A stretch of DNA of 64,000 nt from a virus, in IMG/VR virus record IMGVR_UViG_3300050821_008162, positions 1-64,000 of that record, one strand, 5' to 3'. Made by a program: the position numbers and the translations under genes. The notes below the pieces were generated by a model. That model was not told the origin of the DNA, did no database searches, and saw only the letters and a program-made list of their open reading frames with translations. This document shows positions 41,801 through 47,247 of the stretch, one piece after another. Positions within the stretch are counted from its first letter, which is position 1, and every line of letters begins with the position of its first letter.

Positions 41801-43606
41801 CTGGGCGCCCGTACGGGCTTCGCCTGTCGCGGCGCCCGCGCCCGCTGTCTCAGCACCCCTGGGACCGCCAGTCTCACCAGGACGCGGCCCGCCGGGCGCC
41901 GCGGTGCCAAAATCGCTGTAGTCCTGCTCTTGCTGCTGGGACTGCTCCTGCCTCTGCTTCTCCGTGTCCGGATGCGCCGCCTTGATGGCCGCCTTCAGGT
42001 CCGCGTTCGACATCGCGGCGAGGTGCGCGTCGGTGTAGGTCGGGTCGATCGCGCGGAGCGTGCTCTTGTAGTTGTCGCGGGTGGGCTTGTAGTTCGGGTT
42101 GGTCCGCTTGTTCCCCACAAACCGCGGGTCGAACTCGTCAGCGTGCGGCGGTCCCGGCGGCGGCCGCGGTTCCCGCTCCTCTTCGCCCTGCCGTTCGTCG
42201 CCTGGCGGCGGAGGCGGCTCTCCTTCGCGCCGCCGGTTGCGCAGGTCGTCCTCGGTCTCCAGGCGGACCTCGGGGCGCCGCGGCCGCGTCCCAGCGCCGC
42301 CGAACGCGCCCATGGCTGCGCCGGTCAAAAGCGAGGCGATGACGCGGCGGACGTCGAAATTCTTGGCGTACCCGGCGGCGCCGGTGGAAAACGAGTAGCC
42401 GGCGTCCGGGCCGTACGTGGTGGCGAGTTGCTCGGCGAGAAACTCCTGCATTTCGCCGATGCCGGCGAAGGCCACGCCGGTCTGCGCCGCGTGCGCGAGC
42501 CGCTCGACCGCCCACCCGGCGAAGCCCGGCCACGCGGGCAGGAGCTTCTCGATCGGCTTGAACACGAGGTGCAGCGGGATCGCCCCGAGCGCCGCGCCGG
42601 CGCCACCCATCGCGACGGCTGCTTTCTGCGCCTGCTCGACCGTGGCGCCCTTTTGGATCGCGGCGTCGAAGGCGTCGCCCGCCGATTGCAGCCCCATCAG
42701 GCCCGCGCCAACCGCAGTGCCGACCGCCGGGCCGCCCACCGCAGTGCCCGCCACGATGGCGGGCGCCATACCTGCGAGACCACCCAGCCCCTCGGCGACG
42801 CGGCCGGTGATGCTCTGCTTCTGCGTCTCGGACATCGGGAAGGCAGCGTCGGCCTGCTTTTGCAGGTTCTCGCCAGCTTGGTAGATCGCGCCCTTGCGCG
42901 GGTCCTCGGCGCCACCGGAGAGCGCCCCGATTCCTTGGGCGGCGAGTGCTGCCGGACCGACAATAGGAAGGGTGCGCACCAGCGGCGCCACGTCAGCCAA
43001 CGCCTTGTTGGCGCTCTCGGCGCCCTTGAGCGTGGCGCCGGCCCCATGCGAGAGACCTGACCCGAGACCAGAGATGGCAGTCTCGGTGTAGCCAGGCCAT
43101 TCCCGCTGTTCCGGCGTCGCCTGTTGGGTGGGTGGTGGCGTCGTGTAGGACGGCATGCCCCCGGCCTGGCCGGCGACCTCAAGCGCGGCATCATCCTGCG
43201 CCTGGGTTGGCTGGGCCTGCTGGGTCTGTCCCTCGGCTGGCGTCCCGTACTCGGAGAAATCCGCGCCGCCACCTTGCGGGGCCTGCGCTGCGGGGGTGCC
43301 GTACTCGCTGAAGTCCGCCTCACCCTCTTGCGGGGGTGAGGGGTGGGTGGGTTCGGTCTTTTGGGGGGAGGGTTGGACGGATTGCTGGGGGCCGGGCGCC
43401 CCGAAGTCCTGCGGCTCTACGGGCGGCGGGGTCTGCTGCTGCCGCTTGCGCGCAAGCGCGGTCGCACCGGTTTTTCTGATGAGACGATTGAGAACCGTCT
43501 CGGGATTGACAGGGCTGTCGAGGCCGGGATCTCGGTCCCGGATCAGGTTTTCGACCACACGCTCGGGTGAGACCCCGATCGTGTCGTCGAAATCATCGTA
43601 CGCCAT
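26807..43606 (-). CDS. Giant polyvalent virion protein (DarB-like): methylase, SNF2 helicase, ART-like, PPase-like and zincin domains
   Basis: A 5,599-residue protein. Domains in order: disordered Pro/Gln N-terminus; a hydrophobic Gly/Ala segment (about 195-430); an inorganic-pyrophosphatase-like domain (about 860-1000, GNDGDNFDYFVG); long low-complexity linkers; an ADP-ribosyltransferase-like domain (about 1640-1770, LYRGE, GRWFTDKPEIAKWYV, EFFL); an N6-adenine methylase (motif I ELSSGTGNF near 2141, NPPFG at 2206); an SNF2-type helicase (Walker A K2964, DEAH 3129-3132, QREGRGIRQG near 3523); polyvalent-associated domains (about 3945 and 4170-4450, FQSDWHQKGR); a zincin (HETFH 4587-4591); and an LPD38-like C-terminus with hydrophobic helix near 5335. 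Such proteins are packaged and ejected to protect phage DNA. Confidence 0.9.
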   Translation of the reverse strand: MAYDDFDDTIGVSPERVVENLIRDRDPGLDSPVNPETVLNRLIRKTGATALARKRQQQTPPPVEPQDFGAPGPQQSVQPSPQKTEPTHPSPPQEGEADFSEYGTPAAQAPQGGGADFSEYGTPAEGQTQQAQPTQAQDDAALEVAGQAGGMPSYTTPPPTQQATPEQREWPGYTETAISGLGSGLSHGAGATLKGAESANKALADVAPLVRTLPIVGPAALAAQGIGALSGGAEDPRKGAIYQAGENLQKQADAAFPMSETQKQSITGRVAEGLGGLAGMAPAIVAGTAVGGPAVGTAVGAGLMGLQSAGDAFDAAIQKGATVEQAQKAAVAMGGAGAALGAIPLHLVFKPIEKLLPAWPGFAGWAVERLAHAAQTGVAFAGIGEMQEFLAEQLATTYGPDAGYSFSTGAAGYAKNFDVRRVIASLLTGAAMGAFGGAGTRPRRPEVRLETEDDLRNRRREGEPPPPPGDERQGEEEREPRPPPGPPHADEFDPRFVGNKRTNPNYKPTRDNYKSTLRAIDPTYTDAHLAAMSNADLKAAIKAAHPDTEKQRQEQSQQQEQDYSDFGTAAPGGPRPGETGGPRGAETAGAGAATGEARTGAQEPGPEAPKRGPEVPPEGLSPEEFRAAAERGVVGPAEPGARPNFDRIARTPVEPRGTHETLIWHRDYGMNLGYSVDDIAHFAAHYYAIKNDPRYARQYEKWNRKRSGQKPKIPESAYAGARTQLQAEAKQFGPPKPATAETIRQRDEWVRHNGEPVDAVYEEAPEAGQERDQPAGDFEAANARLREAGYSDDVIKGWSPKQRAARLAEIEPEGDGSRNNPIELRTAEDLERATSIIDEDHTHRQGEAGNFQQAHATWNGIRLKLQTGAGGTRRWTVPETGEPGESTMASAYGEDKDALGNDGDNFDYFVGRHLDSPHVFVLDEKDRESGLFRQHKGFIGFRSPEEALAAYLGSTGKTKGEIGGLSAFSVDHFKEWKKNPANLKKPVEQAPAEGAQAAENKEEPAATPPPAAGPESEGGGTSAPAGHRTSQPPEGQKVSPENDTGQNVPETDATLRAQQEQLVKGERAVQMFPKGTRELPLPKGMQRVDTPRGVFHYDPKQVDAGQIRTLSDQGRENELLGLGPFSKDDVAKRMEAGEKPATVVERDQDGNEVRSAAGTEQTAPEQTAAMDAAKSPGNTVGVEPLEQVLADRQKQSRVEPEHYGAVEAEYQRAGVNLNDVPPAHIAEAAEIMRDEGHSAPDAIQIAAGRAAVRDGLPPDQVRKIYGPKADAILEPKQPSERGVRSPSSSAAAGGEAAPTEQQHPEGAARGGEGGETPRAQAGEGAQDHERHPAGEAGGAGGEGGRGTPDRERGASSGERPAGVSEAAKPGQGRPAKGPRAPRVIKGPVSLLPFIAARGGLAPTPDLRHMGLDESTRAIAPNQGPRPVLRKGGLSLHELTEQMREAGYVENQPEGMPDTLTEADILDMIAEEMRGNKQFPIGQEHGDRHAQERADDESRYMAERDAGHRLDDFLTENSFGTILDEDRNLAIQLMVDHGLSPDDALDRALVTNELNSGMVEPDAPHYDELEETFSEPQSHPAPGSREVPAQEGGERAGEGAAEVPQAGGHAPGAGETGGEKPANERLTEAEQAAIDALPKLNENHTRLYRGEYAGEPKPLPEWLKQAQDERGITNARGRWFTDKPEIAKWYVHEAGDHGHMVYIDVTTHFAERSRVAGSGVAKFSRDPDNEFFLSGNIKPKPIPNWPTKGEPTTEATPAGEQTVIPGAEKITEGEQAQRKADEKLKPTKAQKPADEGLFGDESKQTDLVDMAREKEREPKATKETPAARAERELTERGATRVGGVDYQIHEGRGGGIYYTRVEKGVRIEKGGVIPGGGGWSRAQAIREAMKDVEGDLAASQPQAHIPTEETAHERGEPGAPGEEALGPVAAEEGGRPEAGGPSERSPAGSGAAGAEGNRPPDEGQGVSGPRGGGGGAEAPHPARPRARGGSSGVGAKRTRGSRKGIPEEPADVAPEEAPSLPKVNFRITDEVELGKGGETVKFNDNLAAIRILKAIERDGRRATADEQRALARYVGWGGLANAFSDKPEWKARAEELASLLTKEEMHAARRSTRNAHYTSKAVIDAMWKAVDRLGFRGGLTMELSSGTGNFLGLVPDHLAGNTRFIGVEYDSLTQRIAQQLYPQDTILHSGLQYVPLSDGEAVLNIGNPPFGSEKLHFKYKPEYNEHSIHNQFFLAGLDVLQPGGIHAAVVSRYLLDAQDPTSRREMAARGKLLGAIRLPETAFRENARTDVVTDIVFMQRHTPAEERKVRELLDTLASRKSSPDEKKTAAAELPDWIDTSTIKDPAGEDVHINSYFAMNRHMVLGKFEFVRGMHKENELSVTLEKGADISKLLDEAIARLPKDVLDLNKEVLDRSIARHEKMAEALKIAVEGHEPGHIEVKDGKLSQVYERETPSGGFEMARRGLGPTTPWSKQLFQDAEGRWYALEPQLKQVALREVAAQMRARAEAEDKLQNVSNAHHLRLQAAEAEKQAAAAKPDEKYKTAQGRLIYKRTYFENNEVPQGQRLGVAKFKRLRELVDLRDLTKRQLVLESEDAPAKDMEANRAKLRAAYEGFTKRHGLLNDQGNSSLVSEMPDGALVQALELNYRRGVSEAKAKRLGEKPKPASATPAPILKTRVVPKFEPVQRVQTPAEALQVSLSDFGHIDMDRIAGLLGVPKERAIEMMTEGPKPLVYLDPEAQQHVPRDAYLTGHVVQKLKAAQAAGLEDNVRDLKAVQPERWTAEQVQAVIGANWVPPKVYEDFIQHLAGGKGTVKYHKLTNAFEVDVGVHGDSEKLRQWRTDDASFQWLLGRLLNSRAIKIYTEPDENGTRYLDQELTALAQLKANEISNEFSEWVFRDTERRNKLVDIFNTKFNTRVTRQWDGQHLSLPGKVPDAVIRLRRNQLNAAWRGIQSKFVLYDHVVGAGKTFTGVATIMERRRMGLSKKPMVVVPNHLVSQWTSDFYRLYPAAKVLAAGANQFDRTNRRKLFAKIATGDWDAVIVPHSSFFFINISPDTELRFLTEELRMAQEAIKEAQEAAAAEGYSGRRKPLGVKEAEALANRIQGRIDALKGRKKDNLLTFEQMGVDYLMVDEAHEFKNLFYSSNLTGVRGMGTKSGSKKAFDLYTKIRTLRENPNGAVAFATGTPISNSAVEMYTMLRYLAPDELRELGLENFDAWRSQYVTAEAKFEPTEAGGLKEVTRLGRSWSNMRSLMELYYSVTDAVTQGDLDKWYAEDNKGERFPVPKVKTGGRKEVVVKPTKEQERILQEIVAGFNDLPNEPDPDIRNAERLRLMDRARKVSLDARAASRFSPSKEEGGKLDVISDNVARIYKHWDKDAGTQLVFLDRSVPKSKGDDKLIAEYDALMKKREEAILANDEDALQTVQDALDRFNPQEIEELRAAQAGGWNAYDQLKRNLIARGIPADEIRFVQEAQNDAEKKALFDAVNDGTVRVLIGSTPRMGAGTNVQERIVGLHHADVTWKPSDIEQREGRGIRQGNSLLDKYGDDFELEILAYATERTIDAKMWDLNSQKLKMINGIRKYEGAFNMDFDDEDSVDMAEIAALASGDPLQLERVKTAAQIGKLELLERAYRRQHFGLDDRIHNAEEVIKDYPRRIKEVQQVSRELDAGVAAMKAKVDARRVTIDGQEYPPSISAEQAWRNSISEQQAGDENAKFTVNVNGKRLTSKSAIEDALKASLGDWERPFEATIDGKTVITRAEASKAIAEKANKIRGRLDSEMKKYDEEKIGSLIGYDLHLYVDQEAHTKGGETLSLILKKDGKDVAQGNHERDEKGDFSPAGARAALDHLVGDVNEKVKNDGSWMAWKVEEAKRDLPGLKEDKKKPFAQAEELKKKRDRLREIINELDARTKAAEGKSAPQGTTVAMPDWENEPPPRQALPPGLYSQVERVIAGEKTKVASPQQWIATLRNRPGIKVEEMDWLGLPQWIASHDKPITKQEMLDYVRANSIEIKEITKGGEGANSTLPTDIDEWSMGDTVDQGDGTTLTVMKHPSLPDDTYISILHDENGEVAGYEPVVDGHATSTWHSFDSAAHSLQGTLGQEEGGAGTKFGQYKLPGGENYREVLLTLPPRPRQADHEAANAEYKELMQRESDGTASNADLARADELNIPPDPAFRESHWSEPNVLAHVRFDDRVGPNGEKVLHVAEFQSDWHQKGRERGYRDEKVLADAREKIKGLYTELHAVNAQINARVLGRRPGPLLESLHEKRGELNAEISRLESLGDRAVPDAPFKTTWPELALKRVLRYAAEHGYDRLTWDTGETQAQRYGLEHYVNEVSLRPVDTVDGRHVYELEALDHDDRSVLKRDVADQAELAGIVGKEIAAKLITEATRINGRTKLRGDVDLTIGGEGQREFYDRIMPSLARKLVKPFGGEVGRSVIPRSDVGDPNNPTGWETTGTPAGTMAGPFGVHSIDITPQMRGHIMSRGFPVFDKPKSKLEPKGVKYVPVPKNRLHPAAVEKLRRIEAFLRQLIEHQIGRKASVEFPFRILIDKGAVYGHDKDFAQASGTFTTTLNIIRLALDQSNARWLLESTYHETFHAIQDLLLTDQEAALLKRYGPELRAYAIANNPRLADKIGPKTDQFEIEAMAYQTWSARRATGESGAGSGLHVGIRWIFEKIRKLLERLKNFLHGLGWQTWEDVYQSAYEGRMKGRQSRADQGFGSRLEEIHQRAQAEAAAKRPGMRAKDYARAMPEEPIVAAEPHDPGTTPPPTVPQRIRQYLEGDTATWLIEHVSNLSHRVRMLQNEVERRFQAGVIPQGSNSGERIGREPVNSLLPDVHQFYTAKRLFPGRVGYEVGEFNKDHLDPLKDYLKGNGITLDQAGEYLYALHAEERNAKMGEMYPADHQFRQAPDDDTIVGGSGMSKQEADEIIDRYENGPNGQAFRDLEPRIEAIRNHILNQMVRYGLESRATVDAWRRMYEHYAPLRGWEVPPPDAPEDYGVGGQFNVRGRETKQAFGRRSRADNPLVNLIDQAYRTIERGERLRFLRSLVAALRSLGADARDIVTFNQGREKKVVNPNTGLVEKVSDFADRYRDEAVHYKIGGESRYMVFKDKKLAMAIKRMNPYGLGHAAILLKALNKLKALWTHYSPEFMLRHFAFRYPIEGLLNAQELRESGDFSSSQYIKDALPIVGNAVRTILAVERGGFDPANPLHVEYREMKREGGTIAFRQSRDLELLREHLDKALADLSGRPDKQFRAWWHRGIEKLDRYTNAWDNALRLSVYSQAKRQGMTPQKAALRARDATIDYQLRGLLSNVLGLFMPFFNTAIRTGTRMGAALARSKIMRGLFLGLIGANIAVGLWNYLVGGNDKDGTPLFEKIPPWERELNFILMDPLDHDAKGRMQPIKIPMPYNWALPLNIGNSIIGMILGKEGIVAHAESMLKSVAMAFSPLGETGNLYDYFTPEALRTPAHIYENKNWRGRPLHEDFFFQKGPNAYSGFKPINGYERTGEGWKKLAEFVNDISGGNRHKSGLLDLHPEDYREAFDQFFGAQRRIAGEAYDTGHSWAQGQSANPARVPMARVFRGADYDQADRAAAAHKRFEAKHPWLQ

Positions 43607-45084
43607 CAGGTCTGACCTTCGGGGATCGCTTGCTCCTCGGCCGACATCGCCATCTCGTCGTCGTTGGCGGTCTCAAGCGCCGAGGTCTGGTCCCCCTTAG
43701 TCTGCTGTCCGGGCGGTCCCTTGGTGCGCTGGTGCACGCCGTTCTTGTCCTGGAACCACGCTCCCATCGGCACCTGGGAATGGAACTGGTCAGGCGTCAT
43801 GGTGCGCGCGTCGATGGGTTGGGCTTGGGTGGATCCGCGGAGCAATTCCTCCTTGACCTTCTGCGGATCGAGACCGAAAGCCTTATAGGTCTGCTCCCGG
43901 AAATTCGCCGTGTCCTGCTCGAGCTTTTTGTAGGCGGCAGCAGCTTGTTCCTCTGTCCATTGGCCGTGAGTGACCATCCCATCGATCGACTTGCGACGCG
44001 CGGTGTCGAATGCCTGGATGCGCGTCTCGGCCTTGTTGACCGCGTCCTTGCTGCCGCCCGTGCCGTTGGCGAGCGAAGCCGCGCGCGCGTTGAGGTACTT
44101 CGCCTGGGCCGCCCGATAGACCTCCATGTTGCCCTGCTGCTGGGCGAACATCATGTCGCGGAACGAGGTGGACAGTTGGTTGAAGTGCTGGCCCTGCGCC
44201 GCACGGTTGTCCTTGGTCTGCTCCTGATTGTTTTTCTCGGCCCCCTCCAGGCCCTGGCCCGCGCCGCGAGCGAACGAGGCGAATTTTCCCGGGCCCTGGA
44301 TCTTCGACAAACCGGCGCCGAGACCGGCCGCGAACTGGCGCCCCTTGTCGATCGGCCGCGTCTCCGGGATGGCGTACGGTGTGTTCGGCTGCGCGGGAGG
44401 TGGGGGTGGCGGTGTCGGTCCTTGCGGGGCCAACGACATCGGCGGTCCCGGGACCTGGGTCCTGGTCGCGTTCATGTTCATGCCGGGAAGCGGAGGGCCG
44501 CCAGCGACCTGCCCCGGCTGCGCGTTCATCGGCGGCGCCTTGACCGGCATGCCAGGAGGAGCGGGCGGAGGCATCGGCGGTCGCGGCGGCGGCAGCGGCA
44601 CGTTCTGCGGGGCGGGTGCGGCCTGCGCGCTGTTGCTCATGTTCGCTCCGCCGGTCGGGATATTCTGCACGGTCGGCGCGACCGTCTGTCCCGCTGCGAT
44701 CGTCGCCCCATCCGCATCGGGCACGCTCGGCTGCGTCGGCATTGACGGCGGGGCGTTCTGTCCCTGCATCTGCGGATTCGGCGGTCCGCCCGCCATCGCA
44801 TTGGTGGCATACCCCTGCGCGCCGGCGCCGATCATGTCGGACAGATCGATGTCGGTGGGAGTCGGCTGGTTGGTGCCCTCCGCTGTGTAAGGACGCGGCC
44901 GCGGCATGGGAACGGGCGGCGCTTGTGGCGCGCTCTGCGGCCGCGGTTGCGGCATTGGCACGTGCTGTCCGACACCGGGGGCAGCACCCGCGTCCTGTCC
45001 CGGCACCCAGCCGACGCCGGAGGCGCCCTGGTTGCTGAAATCGTCGGGGAGGAACGCGCTGAGAAGGTTGTCCATGACGCCCAT
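43606..45084 (-). CDS. Proline-rich putative virion protein, 492 aa
   Basis: Start chosen at 45084 because AAGGAG lies 5 bases upstream; an ATG 9 bases later is also possible. Residues 1-240 are Pro/Gln/Ala-rich and disordered (repeats of PMPxPRP). Residues 245-440 are helical, including KGRQFAAGLGAGLSKIQGPG, FASFARGAGQGLEGAEKNNQ and DMMFAQQQGNMEVYRAAQAK, resembling DNA-ejection or internal virion proteins. It is followed without gap by the giant protein, so both probably belong to the ejected set. Confidence 0.72.
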   Translation of the reverse strand: MGVMDNLLSAFLPDDFSNQGASGVGWVPGQDAGAAPGVGQHVPMPQPRPQSAPQAPPVPMPRPRPYTAEGTNQPTPTDIDLSDMIGAGAQGYATNAMAGGPPNPQMQGQNAPPSMPTQPSVPDADGATIAAGQTVAPTVQNIPTGGANMSNSAQAAPAPQNVPLPPPRPPMPPPAPPGMPVKAPPMNAQPGQVAGGPPLPGMNMNATRTQVPGPPMSLAPQGPTPPPPPPAQPNTPYAIPETRPIDKGRQFAAGLGAGLSKIQGPGKFASFARGAGQGLEGAEKNNQEQTKDNRAAQGQHFNQLSTSFRDMMFAQQQGNMEVYRAAQAKYLNARAASLANGTGGSKDAVNKAETRIQAFDTARRKSIDGMVTHGQWTEEQAAAAYKKLEQDTANFREQTYKAFGLDPQKVKEELLRGSTQAQPIDARTMTPDQFHSQVPMGAWFQDKNGVHQRTKGPPGQQTKGDQTSALETANDDEMAMSAEEQAIPEGQT

Positions 45085-45093
45085 GTTCGCTCC

Positions 45094-46557
45094 TTACGCC
45101 GCGAGGCCCATCTGCTCGGCGAGCGGGGCGGTGGTGTCGCGCTTTTTGGGCGCGGGCTTCTTGGTCAGCTGGTGGTTCGGGATGACGGTGATCGGGTGCT
45201 TGGGCACGATCACCTCCGGACCGTTCTCGCCGACGATGGAGGGCCGCCCGACCGGCGGCGAGCCGCCTGCCGCAAAGCCCATCATCATCGTCGGATCGGT
45301 GAGCCCAAAGGAGTCGGACAGCGAAGCGGTCGGGTCCGTAACGCCAGCCGTTGCGCCAGCGCCTGGGGCGGACCCCATCGACGGAAGGCTGAGCGGGTGG
45401 TTGAAGCCGTTCATGAAGGCGCCGCCCGCGGTCGCGTTCGGGTCCTGCTGTTGCTGCTGTTGCGGCTGTTGCTGCTGGCCCGGCTGCGGCGCGGCAGGCA
45501 TCATCGCGATCTGCGGCATCGCGTTCGCTTGCGGGGCGGCCACCGCAGGCATCGCGTTCGGCGTGTCGCTGGCGATCCGCGGGACAACAAGCTCCGGCCC
45601 GCGCTCGCCGACCACCGCCGGTTGACCAGCGCCGAGATCGCCGCCGTCGGCCAGAAACATCATCGCCCCCATGGCGGCAGCTGTCCCGGCCGCCTGCATC
45701 CCGGAATTGTCGGGCTTGTACTCGGTCGCGGTCGTCGATGCGGGCATCGCCTGCGACCCGGCGCCGATGGTCTGATTGAGAAGCTCGGTCGAGAGGTACG
45801 GCTGCTGCTGCTGACGCAGGAACTCCTGATATTTCGCGTTGTCCTCCGCCTGCGACTGCGCCGTCTGCTGCTGGCCCATCTGATTGACGAGACTGGTCGC
45901 GCCCTCGCGTCCTGCCTGGAGATTCTCGAGGCCGGTCGCGCCCGCCGCCTCCCGCTGCAACGCGGTCTCGTTGAGGTTCGCGTTCGTCGTCTGGGCGTTG
46001 AGGTTGTTCGAGACGTCCTGGGCTCCCGCGCCGATCGCCGTGTTGAAGGCGTTGTTGTAGGCGTTGCCGATGAGACCAGTGCGGGCGATGTTCTGCTCGT
46101 TGGTGAGGTTCGAGCGATAGAGCGCGTCCTGGCTGTCGTTGCCAAAAGCCCCGGCCATCGTCGAGTTCGATGCGGCGCCGCGATTCTGCGTGTCGAACTG
46201 CTGGCGCTGCTGCTCGAGTTGCGGCGCGAGCGCCTGCATCACGTACTGATTCATGTACGGGTCCATCTTCGACGCGATGGTGCTCGCGTTGACGGAGCTC
46301 GGACCCGCGGTGGCGGCGTTGTTGATGTAGCCCGCAGCCGTATTCCACGCCGGGTCGGCGCCGATCGTGTCGGCCATGCCGAACGATTCGTGCTGCTGCC
46401 CGGAGATCGGCGCGACCATCTGCCCCGTGTACGCGGTCGGTCCCTGCTGTTGCAGGTTCTGCGCGAATTTCAGGTTCGAGGTCGCGGCGCCCGACACCGC
46501 CGGATTGGCGGTCGACTGGGTCGTCTTACTTCCAGTTTCGGTTGGGCCGAAGCACAT
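45094..46557 (-). CDS. Putative internal virion / DNA-ejection protein, 487 aa
   Basis: N-terminal MCFGPTETGSKTTQSTANPA is followed by a Gln/Ala/Asn-rich helical body (ALAPQLEQQRQQFDTQNRGA, LNAQTTNANLNETALQREA) typical of podoviral internal proteins. The C-terminal third is Pro/Gln-rich and has two copies of a tape-measure-tail motif, VGERGPELVVP and VGENGPEVIVPKH. A hydrophobic GTAAAMGAMMFLADGG precedes the first copy. It would be part of the ejection apparatus. The call rests on composition and position. Confidence 0.72.
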   Translation of the reverse strand: MCFGPTETGSKTTQSTANPAVSGAATSNLKFAQNLQQQGPTAYTGQMVAPISGQQHESFGMADTIGADPAWNTAAGYINNAATAGPSSVNASTIASKMDPYMNQYVMQALAPQLEQQRQQFDTQNRGAASNSTMAGAFGNDSQDALYRSNLTNEQNIARTGLIGNAYNNAFNTAIGAGAQDVSNNLNAQTTNANLNETALQREAAGATGLENLQAGREGATSLVNQMGQQQTAQSQAEDNAKYQEFLRQQQQPYLSTELLNQTIGAGSQAMPASTTATEYKPDNSGMQAAGTAAAMGAMMFLADGGDLGAGQPAVVGERGPELVVPRIASDTPNAMPAVAAPQANAMPQIAMMPAAPQPGQQQQPQQQQQQDPNATAGGAFMNGFNHPLSLPSMGSAPGAGATAGVTDPTASLSDSFGLTDPTMMMGFAAGGSPPVGRPSIVGENGPEVIVPKHPITVIPNHQLTKKPAPKKRDTTAPLAEQMGLAA

Positions 46558-47048
46558 CAGTGCAACTCCGGTTTTGCTGCCCCGAGCACGGTGGGGCGCG
46601 TGAAGCTCACGCCGCTGCTGCGGCGCTTCATGTGTCCGTTGATGATGACCTCTCGGCCGGCGCGCTTACCGAGCGCGTCCGCCTCGGCGAGGAGCGAGGC
46701 GCCGACACCGAGATGGTGGAAGGCCGGATAACAAAAGAACCAGCGGTCCGTGATGAACCCAGCTTTCGTGTTGTACCACCAGCGCGGCATGATGAGGCCG
46801 AGCGAGCCGATGATGTGCCCGCTCAGACGCGCGACGATGGCTGCCCCATTGTGCACCACGTCGAGGACACCGCGCATGCTGTCATGCGGGTCGATCGGTG
46901 CGTAGAGCACGGGCTGCGCGATAACGCACAGGAAGCGGTGGATCTCGATCGCCTCCTCGTCGGAGGTGGCGAACGAGATTTCCGCCCGCTCAACCGGTAC
47001 GGTTTGATCCGCCCTTTTGGAGGTCTGCGATGAGGGTGCAGAGGACAT
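46557..47048 (-). CDS. GNAT-like acyltransferase
   Basis: A 163-residue protein. FLCVIAQPVLYAP ... HNGAAIVARLSGHIIGSLGLIMPRWWY ... ITDRWFFCYPAFHHLGVGASLLAEADALGKRAGREVIING follows the GNAT fold: beta-strand 4 (WFFCYPAF), a loop corresponding to the acetyl-CoA P-loop (HHLGVGASLL) and the following helix. It might modify a virion or host protein. The first ~20 residues overlap the neighbouring gene by 59 bases in another frame, so the real start may be later. Confidence 0.75.
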   Translation of the reverse strand: MSSAPSSQTSKRADQTVPVERAEISFATSDEEAIEIHRFLCVIAQPVLYAPIDPHDSMRGVLDVVHNGAAIVARLSGHIIGSLGLIMPRWWYNTKAGFITDRWFFCYPAFHHLGVGASLLAEADALGKRAGREVIINGHMKRRSSGVSFTRPTVLGAAKPELH

Positions 47049-47247
47049 TGTTGAAATCCGTTTGAGACGGCGACGCCGGGATGGTGCGCTGCGTGGTGTA
47101 AGTGTTGTTGAGGACGAAGTTCGAGGCGATGTCGATCGTGTCGTTGTCGATCGATGCCTGCGAGACCATGGACAACTGGCGGAACAGCCAGTCGATCTGC
47201 TGCGCCGGCGTCCCGCTCGGGCGCCCCTGCATCATGTACTTGCGCAT
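46990..47247 (-). CDS. Small virion-operon protein, 85 aa
   Basis: Starts MRKYMMQGRPSGTPAQQIDW at the ATG sharing one base with the gp10-like stop. It contains LFRQLSMVSQASIDNDTIDI and TDFNNVLCTLIADLQKGG, which resemble short head- or tail-joining proteins of podoviruses that lie after the tail hub gene. Likely a minor structural protein; unproven. Confidence 0.7.
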   Translation of the reverse strand: MRKYMMQGRPSGTPAQQIDWLFRQLSMVSQASIDNDTIDIASNFVLNNTYTTQRTIPASPSQTDFNNVLCTLIADLQKGGSNRTG

